Source of the DNA: Candidatus Thalassarchaeaceae archaeon
GTDB taxonomy: Archaea > Thermoplasmatota > Poseidoniia > Poseidoniales > Thalassarchaeaceae
DNA length: 43,713 nucleotides
Direction of reading: 5' to 3'
Assembly: GCA_023700245.1 (NCBI GenBank)
Contig: JAJPRE010000013.1
Span: 1-43,713 of the forward strand
In this document: positions 7,729 through 15,546 of the stretch, piece after piece
How positions within the stretch are numbered: the first letter of the stretch is position 1
Layout of the letters: each line of letters begins with the position of its first letter
The notes under the pieces: generated by a model
The model's input: the letters and a program-made list of their open reading frames with translations, nothing else
Databases searched by the model: none
What the model was told of the DNA's origin: nothing
Position numbers and translations under genes: made by a program

Positions 7729-9747
7729 TTAGAATATTTTTAATAAATCAGAAAATATTTTTTCAGTAGGTCCGGATGATCTTGCTGCTAATCTTCGAAC
7801 TATTAATTCGGGCGTAGAACGAGCAATGTGATTCCTCTTAGGAGTTCTATCTACTATAAGATCCATATTTTCATCCAATCCTTGTGCTTCAATTCCATCT
7901 ATCCTAACTTTATCTCCCATAATATTCCTTATAGAAGGCCCGATATGAGTTACAAGAAGTACGTTGGTGTCTAAATTATTATTTGATGCAGAAAGTAATC
8001 CACCCAAAATTAATGCAGCGGAACCAGGTTCTGTGATTGCTTCTAATTCATCAGCAAGAATTAATTTTCTCTTGTTTGAAACTAAAATTTCTGCTAGCCT
8101 CCTAAGTGTCCTCTCAAGGGCACCAGCCGATTGCGTACCTGATACCTTTGCCAACATATGAATTTCATCTAACAAACCTATTTTGGATTCAGAAGCAGGT
8201 ATGGGTAGGCCACAATGAGCAAGTATCGTAATCATCCCTAAAGTTTCTAAAAGAGTTGTTTTTCCTCCTGAATTAGCCCCTGACAATAATGCTATTCGGT
8301 CGCGATCTCCCTGAATAGATATTTCTCCCAATCCATATGTAATTGGATCCGGCTCACAGTCAAGAAGTAGGTGCCTTGCATCCCTCACCCAAATCCCTGG
8401 ATGATTAGTAAATATATTCGGCATTGTACATCTATTTTCAATTGCCCACTTTCCAATTCCTAGCCACATATCAATTTCGATACAATTTGAAATAGCAATA
8501 TTTGATAAATTAATAATTTTTTGAGTTGAATTTGCCAGCATAATTTCACCTGTACTACGTTCGGACAATATTGCTGAATCCAATTTATTTTCTATTACAT
8601 CCAATATTTCACGATTTATGATACAAGGGTAATCATTAGAATATATTTCAAAGGGAATATTGATTCCAGTTTTATTTAGGTAATCACTTAATCTAATCTT
8701 ACCTAATTCAAGAGGTTGTTCCATCGAATCTGCAACTACTCTCTTTAATCTCATCTCTAGGCTGCTGATATCTGAGTAGTATGATAATACTTCATTCCCT
8801 TCAAAGGACATTGAGGCATCTGAAGTTCCTGATACTATTGCATCGTTGACTGATCCTTCAATAGACTTAACCTCGGCCCAAAGACCATCCCTTATTTTTT
8901 CTAATATTTCCAGTTGGTTTGATTCATTTTTCATAGATTCTAAAATCAGTGGTAAATTATCTAATCCATTGAGTGCCTCTCCTATTTTTTCGCCAATATA
9001 ATTCACTGGCCACTCTATATCAGATAATTCCGATAGAATAGATAGATTTGAGTAATTTAATTTTAGCCATTCCAATGGTATTTCAGGAACCATAGAATTT
9101 AAAGAGTCATTTATTTTAGATATAACCCATCCAGGTGGAGATTCATTTGGTGCATTCGGGCCAATCCAAGTAACTTTATTCAAACCCAAATAATCATTCC
9201 ATGTCTCATTTGGCGACCTAACAATAACCCTACATCTTTTACTAACTTGATTTAAGCTGTCTAAGAGTGAAGCATCTGGAATAACTATTACCCTGTCTAT
9301 TCTAGTATTTGGTTGAATTGTTTGAGATAAAACTGAAATAGAATTAATCCATTTTTGTTGAAAATTTATATTATTAACTATGAAGCACATGGATTCTGTT
9401 GCCCAATTTTGTCTTATTTTTATTAGATTTAAGCTACTTCTAGTCAATGGGGACATTATAGATAATCTACTTTTACCGGCATTTGTCTCAACATATTTAG
9501 AAATTTGTTCAATTAAATCACTGTGGAGTTTGCGACTCTCGTCAGTACAAGTAATTTCCTTTAAGTTTCCATTCTTAGCATTTATTAATTTAACAGCCCT
9601 CTGTAATGAAATTCCATCTATACTTGAAAGGGTACTGACATCGCCTTCATCCAATATCCTCTCTACCTCTTCCTTAGATCCGAGTATTTCAATTAATTTA
9701 TTTGCAATAGAATCTCCGACACCTGGTAACTCAGTTAATTTTAACAT
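7729..9747 (-). CDS. MutS-like ATPase with N-terminal helix-hairpin-helix
   Basis: DNA-binding ABC-type ATPase of the MutS superfamily. With the start at 9747 the protein has 672 residues: helix-hairpin-helix LTELPGVGDSIANKL (4-18), a long central region with lever/clamp-like helices, then the ATPase with Walker A GANSGGKTT (490-498), a signature region around SGTQSAGALERTL, Walker B LILADEL (562-568) and VTHIG. There is no MutS1 mismatch-recognition domain and no Smr nuclease, so it is not canonical mismatch repair; it resembles an archaeal MutS-like group with an HhH. A longer in-frame reading from TTG 9843 adds about 32 hydrophobic residues unlike any MutS, so I prefer the ATG directly before the HhH, although no clear ribosome binding site is seen there. 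Confidence 0.85.
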   Translation of the reverse strand: MLKLTELPGVGDSIANKLIEILGSKEEVERILDEGDVSTLSSIDGISLQRAVKLINAKNGNLKEITCTDESRKLHSDLIEQISKYVETNAGKSRLSIMSPLTRSSLNLIKIRQNWATESMCFIVNNINFQQKWINSISVLSQTIQPNTRIDRVIVIPDASLLDSLNQVSKRCRVIVRSPNETWNDYLGLNKVTWIGPNAPNESPPGWVISKINDSLNSMVPEIPLEWLKLNYSNLSILSELSDIEWPVNYIGEKIGEALNGLDNLPLILESMKNESNQLEILEKIRDGLWAEVKSIEGSVNDAIVSGTSDASMSFEGNEVLSYYSDISSLEMRLKRVVADSMEQPLELGKIRLSDYLNKTGINIPFEIYSNDYPCIINREILDVIENKLDSAILSERSTGEIMLANSTQKIINLSNIAISNCIEIDMWLGIGKWAIENRCTMPNIFTNHPGIWVRDARHLLLDCEPDPITYGLGEISIQGDRDRIALLSGANSGGKTTLLETLGMITILAHCGLPIPASESKIGLLDEIHMLAKVSGTQSAGALERTLRRLAEILVSNKRKLILADELEAITEPGSAALILGGLLSASNNNLDTNVLLVTHIGPSIRNIMGDKVRIDGIEAQGLDENMDLIVDRTPKRNHIARSTPELIVRRLAARSSGPTEKIFSDLLKIF

Positions 9748-9920
9748 AAGTCCAGTCGAACTTTGGAGGTAATTAAGGAAAGCGGTAATAAATAAGGTAA
9801 GGAATAGATAATTAGTAACTTTCAAATTTTTCATTAATGACAATATTGTTGAATATCATTCATTATTCAAACATACTATATGGTCAATTAATAAATTATT
9901 AAGGTAATGAAAATAGGTCG

Positions 9921-9947
9921 ATGACCTCTCTCATAGAGAGAGGTCAT
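9921..9947 (-). terminator. Perfect 12-bp hairpin downstream of rhodopsin gene
   Basis: ATGACCTCTCTC (9921-9932) pairs perfectly with GAGAGAGGTCAT (9936-9947) around a 3-nt loop. It begins 20 bp after the rhodopsin stop codon, in the direction of rhodopsin transcription, and before the MutS-like gene. On the transcript only a short U-run (UAUUUUC) follows, several bases after the stem, so it could be a terminator, an mRNA 3' end stabiliser, or a protein-binding palindrome. Confidence 0.6.
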
Positions 9948-9967
9948 CTTTTAACATATTTTTTTAA

Positions 9968-10828
9968 TTAAAAAGACATGTGTGCAGATGCTTTTCTTGC
10001 ACCCATCCATGCTACTATACCGAAACCGATTTTATTTATCATGTCAGCAATATTGTAAAGTATGGCCATTATTTCTTGTCCATCTGAACCAGCATCTACC
10101 ATCTCTGTTCCCACTAAGTAGCCAAGAGGATAAATGATCCAACCAACTAATATGAATGTCCTTAGAGCATTAGTGCTCCAAACAAGTTCATCTTTAATTT
10201 TACTATTATCAACTCCAAGACCATCATAAAGGCCGAATGGAAGTCCAGTTGCAACCATTATCATGGCCCATCCAACTCCTCCAAGAAGTAATCCTAACCA
10301 TGCAGGCAAAACTCCTGTCTCGCCCATGTAGCCGAATGAAATCATGATTAATGCACCTGTAAAACAAACACCTGTAAAACCGCCTATTATTGGTAACTTA
10401 GCATCAGTGATGGCTTCCTTACCAACTAATGAAGGGAACTTTAATGCCATTAACGGAACGGTGATAATCCAGTCCATATATCTGTAATCTGTGCTTACTA
10501 CGCCTGAGTCGATATATACTCCCCTCATGTAGTAGTAGTGGAATGCAGCAATACCAACAATTAATGCTGAGATTGTCATTGTAGTCCTGTATTCAGGGGC
10601 TACGTTATTTCTCTCACTCATGAAGAATATGAATGCTGCTCCCATTGAAATATATCCAATGAAGAATAAGAAGAATGTAGCTCTTCCTAGATTATCATCT
10701 GCATAAACAGTTTCTGGATCAATAGTTGCTGCATTTACCGATTGCACTACCATCAATGCCAGACCAATAAAAGTTAATACTAATGCGTTCTTTTTTAGGC
10801 TAATTTTATTTGAGGGAATCCTCATCAT
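9968..10828 (-). CDS. Proteorhodopsin-type retinal protein, light-driven ion (probably proton) pump
   Basis: Seven-helix retinal protein, 286 residues with an N-terminal signal-like segment (13-33). The Schiff-base lysine is K266 (ADMINKIGFG). In helix C, RYMDWIITVPLMALK places D119 at the proton-acceptor site, T123 next, and K130 at the position that is Glu in most proteorhodopsins: a D-T-K set. The spectral-tuning site is Met127, which points to green light by analogy with proteorhodopsin. H97 (AAFHYYYMRG) matches the His that pairs with the acceptor Asp. Lysine as donor is known for the Exiguobacterium sibiricum rhodopsin, which supports outward H+ pumping, though this is inference. A TATA box 28 nt upstream and a strong hairpin downstream make a single-gene unit. 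No retinal-synthesis (blh/crt) gene lies in the window. A second ATG at 10825 is an equal start. Confidence 0.95.
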   Translation of the reverse strand: MMRIPSNKISLKKNALVLTFIGLALMVVQSVNAATIDPETVYADDNLGRATFFLFFIGYISMGAAFIFFMSERNNVAPEYRTTMTISALIVGIAAFHYYYMRGVYIDSGVVSTDYRYMDWIITVPLMALKFPSLVGKEAITDAKLPIIGGFTGVCFTGALIMISFGYMGETGVLPAWLGLLLGGVGWAMIMVATGLPFGLYDGLGVDNSKIKDELVWSTNALRTFILVGWIIYPLGYLVGTEMVDAGSDGQEIMAILYNIADMINKIGFGIVAWMGARKASAHMSF

Positions 10829-10850
10829 AACCTACGGTAGACGCATTTCA

Positions 10851-10860
10851 CTTATAATGT
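10851..10860 (-). promoter_or_regulatory. TATA box of the rhodopsin gene
   Basis: ACATTATAAG on the minus strand, centred about 28 nt before the ATG. Archaeal TATA boxes lie about 25 nt before the start site, so the transcript would begin at or next to the start codon (leaderless or nearly so). Motif seen directly; the start site is inferred. Confidence 0.45.
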
Positions 10861-10936
10861 CATGTTCAATGAATTTAGATAATTTGAAGAAAGATGAACC
10901 AATGAATCTTAAGAGAAGTGGTTACACAAATAAAAT

Positions 10937-11569
10937 ATGGTCGAAAAAATGAGAGTCAACTACAGAGATGGGGGAAGGATAGAGATACCCGATAAAAAGG
11001 TCCCCCTTGAATTATTAATCAATTGGATAGAAGAGGCTAGAAGTAAAAAATTGATTGAAGCTAATGCAATATGCCTATCTACAATTGATGAGAGTGGAAA
11101 TCCCCAGAGTAGAATGGTTTTGGTCAAATATATTAATAATTTTGAGATAGGCTTTTTTACCAATCTTGGCAGTAATAAAGCAAATGAGATAAGTGCAAAC
11201 AAAAATGTTTCCGGAGTAATGTTTTGGCCTGAAATGGAAAGGCAGGTTAGAATATCGGGAATCGCTAGTTTGATGTCCAGAGATAAAGTACTAGATTATC
11301 ATAGATCTAGGCCTAAGGAAAGTCAAATTGCAGCATTTACGTCCATACAAAGTAGACCATTAAAGTCATTAGACCACCTAATAAAAGAATTTCATGATAC
11401 TGAGCTTGAGTTCAAGGATAAAGAAATACCTCTTCCTGACCATTGGGGGGGATATGTAATAAAAATAAGTTCAATAGAATATTGGTCCGGAAGACCAAGT
11501 AGGCTACATGAAAGGATAGTATTAAAAATCCAAGATAGTGAATGGTCAGAAAGGAGATTGTATCCTTAA
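10937..11569 (+). CDS. pdxH: Pyridoxamine/pyridoxine 5'-phosphate oxidase
   Basis: FMN enzyme that oxidises PNP or PMP to pyridoxal 5'-phosphate. The 210-residue length and order of motifs match PdxH: ANAICLSTIDESGNPQSRMVLVK (FMN phosphate region), GFFTNLGSNKANEI, VMFWPEMERQVRISG, the substrate loop YHRSRPKESQIAA, WGGYVIKISSIEYWSGRPSRLHER, and the family C-terminus RRLYP. Divergent from the rhodopsin gene, with about 108 bp between. Its stop codon overlaps the stop of the small membrane protein on the other strand. Met5 (10949) is an alternative start. Archaea usually make PLP with PdxS/PdxT, so this salvage-type enzyme suggests a bacterial origin (inference). Confidence 0.95.
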   Translation: MVEKMRVNYRDGGRIEIPDKKVPLELLINWIEEARSKKLIEANAICLSTIDESGNPQSRMVLVKYINNFEIGFFTNLGSNKANEISANKNVSGVMFWPEMERQVRISGIASLMSRDKVLDYHRSRPKESQIAAFTSIQSRPLKSLDHLIKEFHDTELEFKDKEIPLPDHWGGYVIKISSIEYWSGRPSRLHERIVLKIQDSEWSERRLYP

Positions 11570-11736
11570 TTATCCATCATAGCTTCGATTTCTTTAGTAG
11601 CTAGAATTAGAGTAGGTGCCCACAAACCAACAAATATTCCTAAATTTTCGTCGCCTGTTATGAAGTATAAGTACAATGAGAGACCAACTGATAACATACT
11701 AGCCGCAAATCCTACTTTTGAAATATTTCCATTCAT
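11566..11736 (-). CDS. Small membrane protein, 56 residues, function unknown
   Basis: Reading the minus strand from ATG 11736 gives 56 residues, starting MNGNISKVGF and ending EAMMDN. Two hydrophobic stretches (about 8-26 and 33-46) flank the polar turn TGDENLG, suggesting a two-helix hairpin or two membrane segments. An excellent Shine-Dalgarno AGGTGATT lies four bases before the ATG, one of the best in the window, which argues that this is real. It converges on pdxH, the two stop codons overlapping. No family recognised. Confidence 0.7.
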   Translation of the reverse strand: MNGNISKVGFAASMLSVGLSLYLYFITGDENLGIFVGLWAPTLILATKEIEAMMDN

Positions 11737-11740
11737 TCTT

Positions 11741-11748
11741 AATCACCT
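11741..11748 (-). promoter_or_regulatory. Shine-Dalgarno site of the 56-residue protein
   Basis: AGGTGATT on the minus strand, four bases before ATG 11736. It is complementary to the 3' end typical of archaeal 16S rRNA (AUCACCUCC), and decides the start of this short gene. Confidence 0.65.
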
Positions 11749-11855
11749 GTTGACACTTGGTCAGGGTTTCCGTTTAATAATATTATGTTTATTAATGTTA
11801 GGAATTATAATATTTTATCAATAATATTTTTATTAGTTGAATACTATCGTTAGGT

Positions 11856-12332
11856 ATGGAATTTATTGACCGGGTTGGCAAAAATGTAATTAGTAAAATG
11901 ATGAATATTCCTGAACTAAAAGATTTACAAGTTAATGAATTGGGAGAAATTGCTTTAGGAAAGTTACGTAAAAACAACAGAACTATGATGGGTTGTTGCC
12001 GATTTAAGAAAAATAGTAGATGGGTGAGAAAAAATAGCAGAGGGGAAATTATAGCAAGGGGTAAGGATTTTTGGCCATATGCCAATACTCTTGGACCCAG
12101 TGATGTAAGAAGAATAGATTTACACCCAGACTTACTCCAACATAAATGGGAACGTTTGGCCGCTAGCGTTCTTTATCATGAATATTTGCATGCACTTGGA
12201 TTTAGGCATTGCTCGACATTTAGAAAATTGGAATCGTTGTGGCCCGACAAAGAAGCAGTTTTGGGAACTAGATTAGTTAAATTGGAGTCTCCTATGTATA
12301 ATTCATGGATAAATAGATTATTAGAAAATTAA
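11856..12332 (+). CDS. SprT-like zinc metallopeptidase
   Basis: 158-residue protein with a single clear motif HEYLHALGFRH (108-118): His108 and His112 as zinc ligands, Glu109 as catalytic base, His118 as probable third ligand, followed by STFRKLESLWP, the arrangement of SprT/Wss1-like domains (H-E-x-x-H, then H-x-x-x-F). Such domains occur in proteases acting on DNA-protein crosslinks, but that role is not shown here. The N-terminal half is basic with a CC pair (47-48) and many Arg/Lys, compatible with nucleic acid contact. It stands alone, convergent with the MORN-kinase gene with a 15-bp gap. Confidence 0.75.
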   Translation: MEFIDRVGKNVISKMMNIPELKDLQVNELGEIALGKLRKNNRTMMGCCRFKKNSRWVRKNSRGEIIARGKDFWPYANTLGPSDVRRIDLHPDLLQHKWERLAASVLYHEYLHALGFRHCSTFRKLESLWPDKEAVLGTRLVKLESPMYNSWINRLLEN

Positions 12333-12347
12333 AAAAATATGCAAAGA

Positions 12348-15300
12348 CTAAATTTCTTTTAAATCACCTTTTTCTAACATAATTCTAAAATCAAATATTG
12401 ATTGGATGCGTTTTGAAGTATTATCTGGAATAGTTGCTAAATTTACAAGTTCACTAAGCCATGATGGGTGGCCCGACTCGATAATTTTTTCCGATCTATA
12501 AACGCTCGAAAATATGCCTGCATCCTCATTTGTCAATAGATGCCAAAGTATTTGACCTAGTCCGTAAACATCTGTGAATGGTCCAGTAACTCCTCTTTCT
12601 CTTTCGGGTGGTGACCAACCCATGGTGTGGGCACCTCCTGATTTAGAAATTCCTTCACCAGCGTCTACTCCCTTGGATAGCCCAAAATCTATCAATACAA
12701 CTCCTTTTTTGGGCGATAACATGATATTATGTGGCTTTATATCTCTGTGATAAATTGGCATATCTAAATCTGCCATATATTCTAAAACTTCACAGCATTC
12801 TGACATAAACAAAATTATTCTTTCAAGTTTTTGTTTGAAATTACCATTTATGACTGCCTTCATTTCTTGATTTAAGCTCGTTCCTTCTATGTACTCCATT
12901 ATCAGAACTTGTACTCTAACTCCATCACTATTCTCAATTAATCCCGAATCAATATATTTCGGAATACGTGGGTGATCTAATGATTTTAATATTTCAATTT
13001 CATTGATTAAAGTATCATTAACTTTGGAAGCTGAAAGTTGTCTGCTTGGAGCGGCTTGTTTCCAAACTATGTCATCTCCAGATTCGGAGTCCCTTCCCAG
13101 ATAAACCTCGGCAAAACCTCCATCCGCCTTTAGATGCCTAGTTGTTCGATATCTGGATTGATCCAACTGACCTTCAAATTCTGTTGATCTAGCATCGGAA
13201 CCGGCGCTGTAATTTAGCATACCATCATCGGCTAGATCTGTTAAAACGTCTTCTATTTTTCTTCCTGTTGCTCTTGCTATATTTTCGAGAACAGAAATAT
13301 CCATTTCTTCAGTTTTAAATGATAAATTTTGATTTGACTTATCTGGAGTATTTGATTGAATTATGTCAGTTTTTATTTCTGTAGATATTTGGGAGACATC
13401 TTCCTTTGATTTTAATTTGGTATTTGGTTCCTTAGTTGGGTCCAATAGCACCTCAATTACATCTAAAACTGATTCTAAACCTTCTTTTCTTGTCGGAGTT
13501 GCTACTGATTTTATGATTGCCTCTGATATTTTTAATTTCAATGACGATAGTCTTCTTAGAGATGATGCAGGACTTTTCTTTGATAAAATAACTATTTCAT
13601 CCGCAAGATTTTCAAAATATTCTACAGAGATGGGAGTCAAAGGAAAGGATTTTTCATATTCTCCGGAATTCCAAATTCCATTATTCTTTATACTTCCATC
13701 CGAATTATATAATATTCCTTTTCCATTATATTTTCCATCCTTGAAATGACCCTGATAATGGCTACCATTTGCATAATAATATACTCCATCGCCATTTTGT
13801 AAATCATTTTGATAAAATCCTTCATACCGATCTCCATCGGCACCAAAGAAAATTCCAATTCCTTGCATCTTACCTTTTGCGTATTGGCCTTCATAACGAT
13901 CCCCGTCGGCAAAGTAGTACATCCCAGATCCTTCTCTTATTCCCCCTAAATAATTACCTTCATATTTGCTACCATCAGCATAATAATATATTCCAAAGCC
14001 ATTTCTTTTATCCTGAACATATTCTCCTTCATATCTACCTCCATCGGCATAGTTGAAAATACCCTGGCCCTGCCTTTTACCCTGATAATATTCTCCATCA
14101 TAGCCACCTCCATCGGCTGTAAAATCAATCCCTTTTCCGTGACGAATGCCGTCAGTGAATTCACCTTCATATCTATCTCCATCCGTACTATAGAATATTG
14201 CACGGCCTGACATTTTACCTTTTTTGAATTCCCCATCGTATCGATTACCATTGGAGAAATAATAGTTGCCAACTCCATCCATAGAATCATTATTGAATTC
14301 TCCCTCATATCTATCTCCTTTTTTCTCTGTATCGGCTAACCAATAATAGATTCCTTGACCATGGCGTCTAGCATTCTTGTAGCCACCTTCATATCTATCT
14401 CCATCATGATTGTAATAAATTCCTTGACCATGCCTACTATCGTCTTTGTAATCGCCTTCATAACGACTGCCGTCTGAATAGTAGTATATTCCTTTCCCAT
14501 CAGAACCACCATTCTTGTATTCTCCTTCATATCGGCTTCCGTCTGAATAGTAATATATTCCTTGGCCATGGCGTGCTCCATGTTTGTATTCTCCCTCAAA
14601 TCTCCCTCCATCTGAACTAAAGTAAACACCTTTGCCATATTTTTTCCCATCTTTATATTCTCCTTCGAATCTACCACCATTTGCATCATAATGTATACCT
14701 GGGCCGTTGGCTAATCCCGCTAAATATTGGCCTTCATGACGTCCTCCATCCGAGCGATAATATATTCCTTCACCATGCCTATTTCCGTTGAGGTATGTCC
14801 CCTCATATCTGTCTCCAGAAATGCCATAATAAATGCCGGGGCCCTCTCGTATATCTTCTTTGAATTCACCTTCATACCTATCCCCAATAGCATAATAATG
14901 TATTCCATTTCCATGCCTCATGTTTTCTTTGAATTTGCCCTCATATCGGCCACCATCTGCGTAATAAAATATCTTTTTTTCTATTTTTTTACCTTTTTTA
15001 TTTTTCTTGGTAATTGAATATATTCCTTGTCCATGTCTTTTTCCATTTTTGAAGCCTCCCTCGTAACGACCTCCATCAGCATAATTAAAAATGCCCCGGC
15101 CATGTCTTTTTCCATTTTTGAAAATACCATTGTAAACATCTCCATTATTATAATAATGGATGCCTTTGCCATTACGTAAATCCCTAGTAAATTCTCCTTC
15201 GTAATGGCCGCCATTAGCAAAATGATAATTACCTAATCCGTCCCTAAGTCCGATCTTGAAATCGCCTTCATAACGACTTCCATCCGAATAATAAAAAATA

Positions 15301-15452
15301 CCATTTCCATCTCTAAGGCCATTCTTGAAAACGCCTTCATAGCGACCTCCATCATGGTAATGAAATACTCCTCTACCGTGCATCTTACCTTCAGAATCCC
15401 TTTCTCCGGCATATCCTAAAGGGCTAGAGGGCACGATAGTTGGTTCCAGCAT
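12348..15452 (-). CDS. MORN-repeat protein fused to a Ser/Thr protein kinase domain
   Basis: 1034 residues. Residues 13-585 hold about 24 MORN repeats of 23 residues (consensus GxRYEGEFKNGxRHGxGIYYYxD) plus a degenerate one; repeat 6 carries a Lys-rich 17-residue insert and repeat 15 a 5-residue one. A low-complexity linker (about 605-765) leads to a complete kinase domain: Gly-rich loop ADGGFAEVYLG (776-786), Lys798, HRDIKPHN (902-909), DFG (922-924) and an APE-like SPPERE. All catalytic residues are present, so it should be active. No membrane segment or signal peptide is seen, suggesting a cytoplasmic protein; MORN repeats bind lipids or act as scaffolds in eukaryotes. No phosphatase or FHA partner adjoins. 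The MORN part could sense or tether the kinase to membrane (inference). Confidence 0.92.
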   Translation of the reverse strand: MLEPTIVPSSPLGYAGERDSEGKMHGRGVFHYHDGGRYEGVFKNGLRDGNGIFYYSDGSRYEGDFKIGLRDGLGNYHFANGGHYEGEFTRDLRNGKGIHYYNNGDVYNGIFKNGKRHGRGIFNYADGGRYEGGFKNGKRHGQGIYSITKKNKKGKKIEKKIFYYADGGRYEGKFKENMRHGNGIHYYAIGDRYEGEFKEDIREGPGIYYGISGDRYEGTYLNGNRHGEGIYYRSDGGRHEGQYLAGLANGPGIHYDANGGRFEGEYKDGKKYGKGVYFSSDGGRFEGEYKHGARHGQGIYYYSDGSRYEGEYKNGGSDGKGIYYYSDGSRYEGDYKDDSRHGQGIYYNHDGDRYEGGYKNARRHGQGIYYWLADTEKKGDRYEGEFNNDSMDGVGNYYFSNGNRYDGEFKKGKMSGRAIFYSTDGDRYEGEFTDGIRHGKGIDFTADGGGYDGEYYQGKRQGQGIFNYADGGRYEGEYVQDKRNGFGIYYYADGSKYEGNYLGGIREGSGMYYFADGDRYEGQYAKGKMQGIGIFFGADGDRYEGFYQNDLQNGDGVYYYANGSHYQGHFKDGKYNGKGILYNSDGSIKNNGIWNSGEYEKSFPLTPISVEYFENLADEIVILSKKSPASSLRRLSSLKLKISEAIIKSVATPTRKEGLESVLDVIEVLLDPTKEPNTKLKSKEDVSQISTEIKTDIIQSNTPDKSNQNLSFKTEEMDISVLENIARATGRKIEDVLTDLADDGMLNYSAGSDARSTEFEGQLDQSRYRTTRHLKADGGFAEVYLGRDSESGDDIVWKQAAPSRQLSASKVNDTLINEIEILKSLDHPRIPKYIDSGLIENSDGVRVQVLIMEYIEGTSLNQEMKAVINGNFKQKLERIILFMSECCEVLEYMADLDMPIYHRDIKPHNIMLSPKKGVVLIDFGLSKGVDAGEGISKSGGAHTMGWSPPERERGVTGPFTDVYGLGQILWHLLTNEDAGIFSSVYRSEKIIESGHPSWLSELVNLATIPDNTSKRIQSIFDFRIMLEKGDLKEI
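13698..15416 (-). repeat. Degenerate 69-bp tandem repeats encoding MORN units
   Basis: About 24 units of 69 bp (23 codons), diverged at DNA level but with a recurring core encoding RYEG. Because the unit is a multiple of three, off-frames are also periodically open, giving several false overlapping reading frames on both strands. Confidence 0.88.
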
Positions 15453-15546
15453 GCATTCTTAACTTTGACTGAGAAAAAATTATACATTGAGATTCATAAA
15501 ATAAAAAAGATTATTTTAAAAGTATTAAATTATAATTATTTATCTA

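Noticed and set aside
9748-9843. Hydrophobic N-terminal extension of the MutS-like protein, resembling a signal peptide
   Set aside because: It starts at TTG and precedes a natural ATG right before the helix-hairpin-helix; MutS proteins are cytoplasmic.
13688-15220. Several open frames of 60-120 codons in other frames and on the plus strand
   Set aside because: They arise because the 69-bp MORN repeats keep all frames periodic; Met/Lys/Glu-rich products match no family.
13698-15416. Regular repeats considered as a CRISPR array
   Set aside because: Repeats are contiguous, coding and without unique spacers; no cas genes are present.
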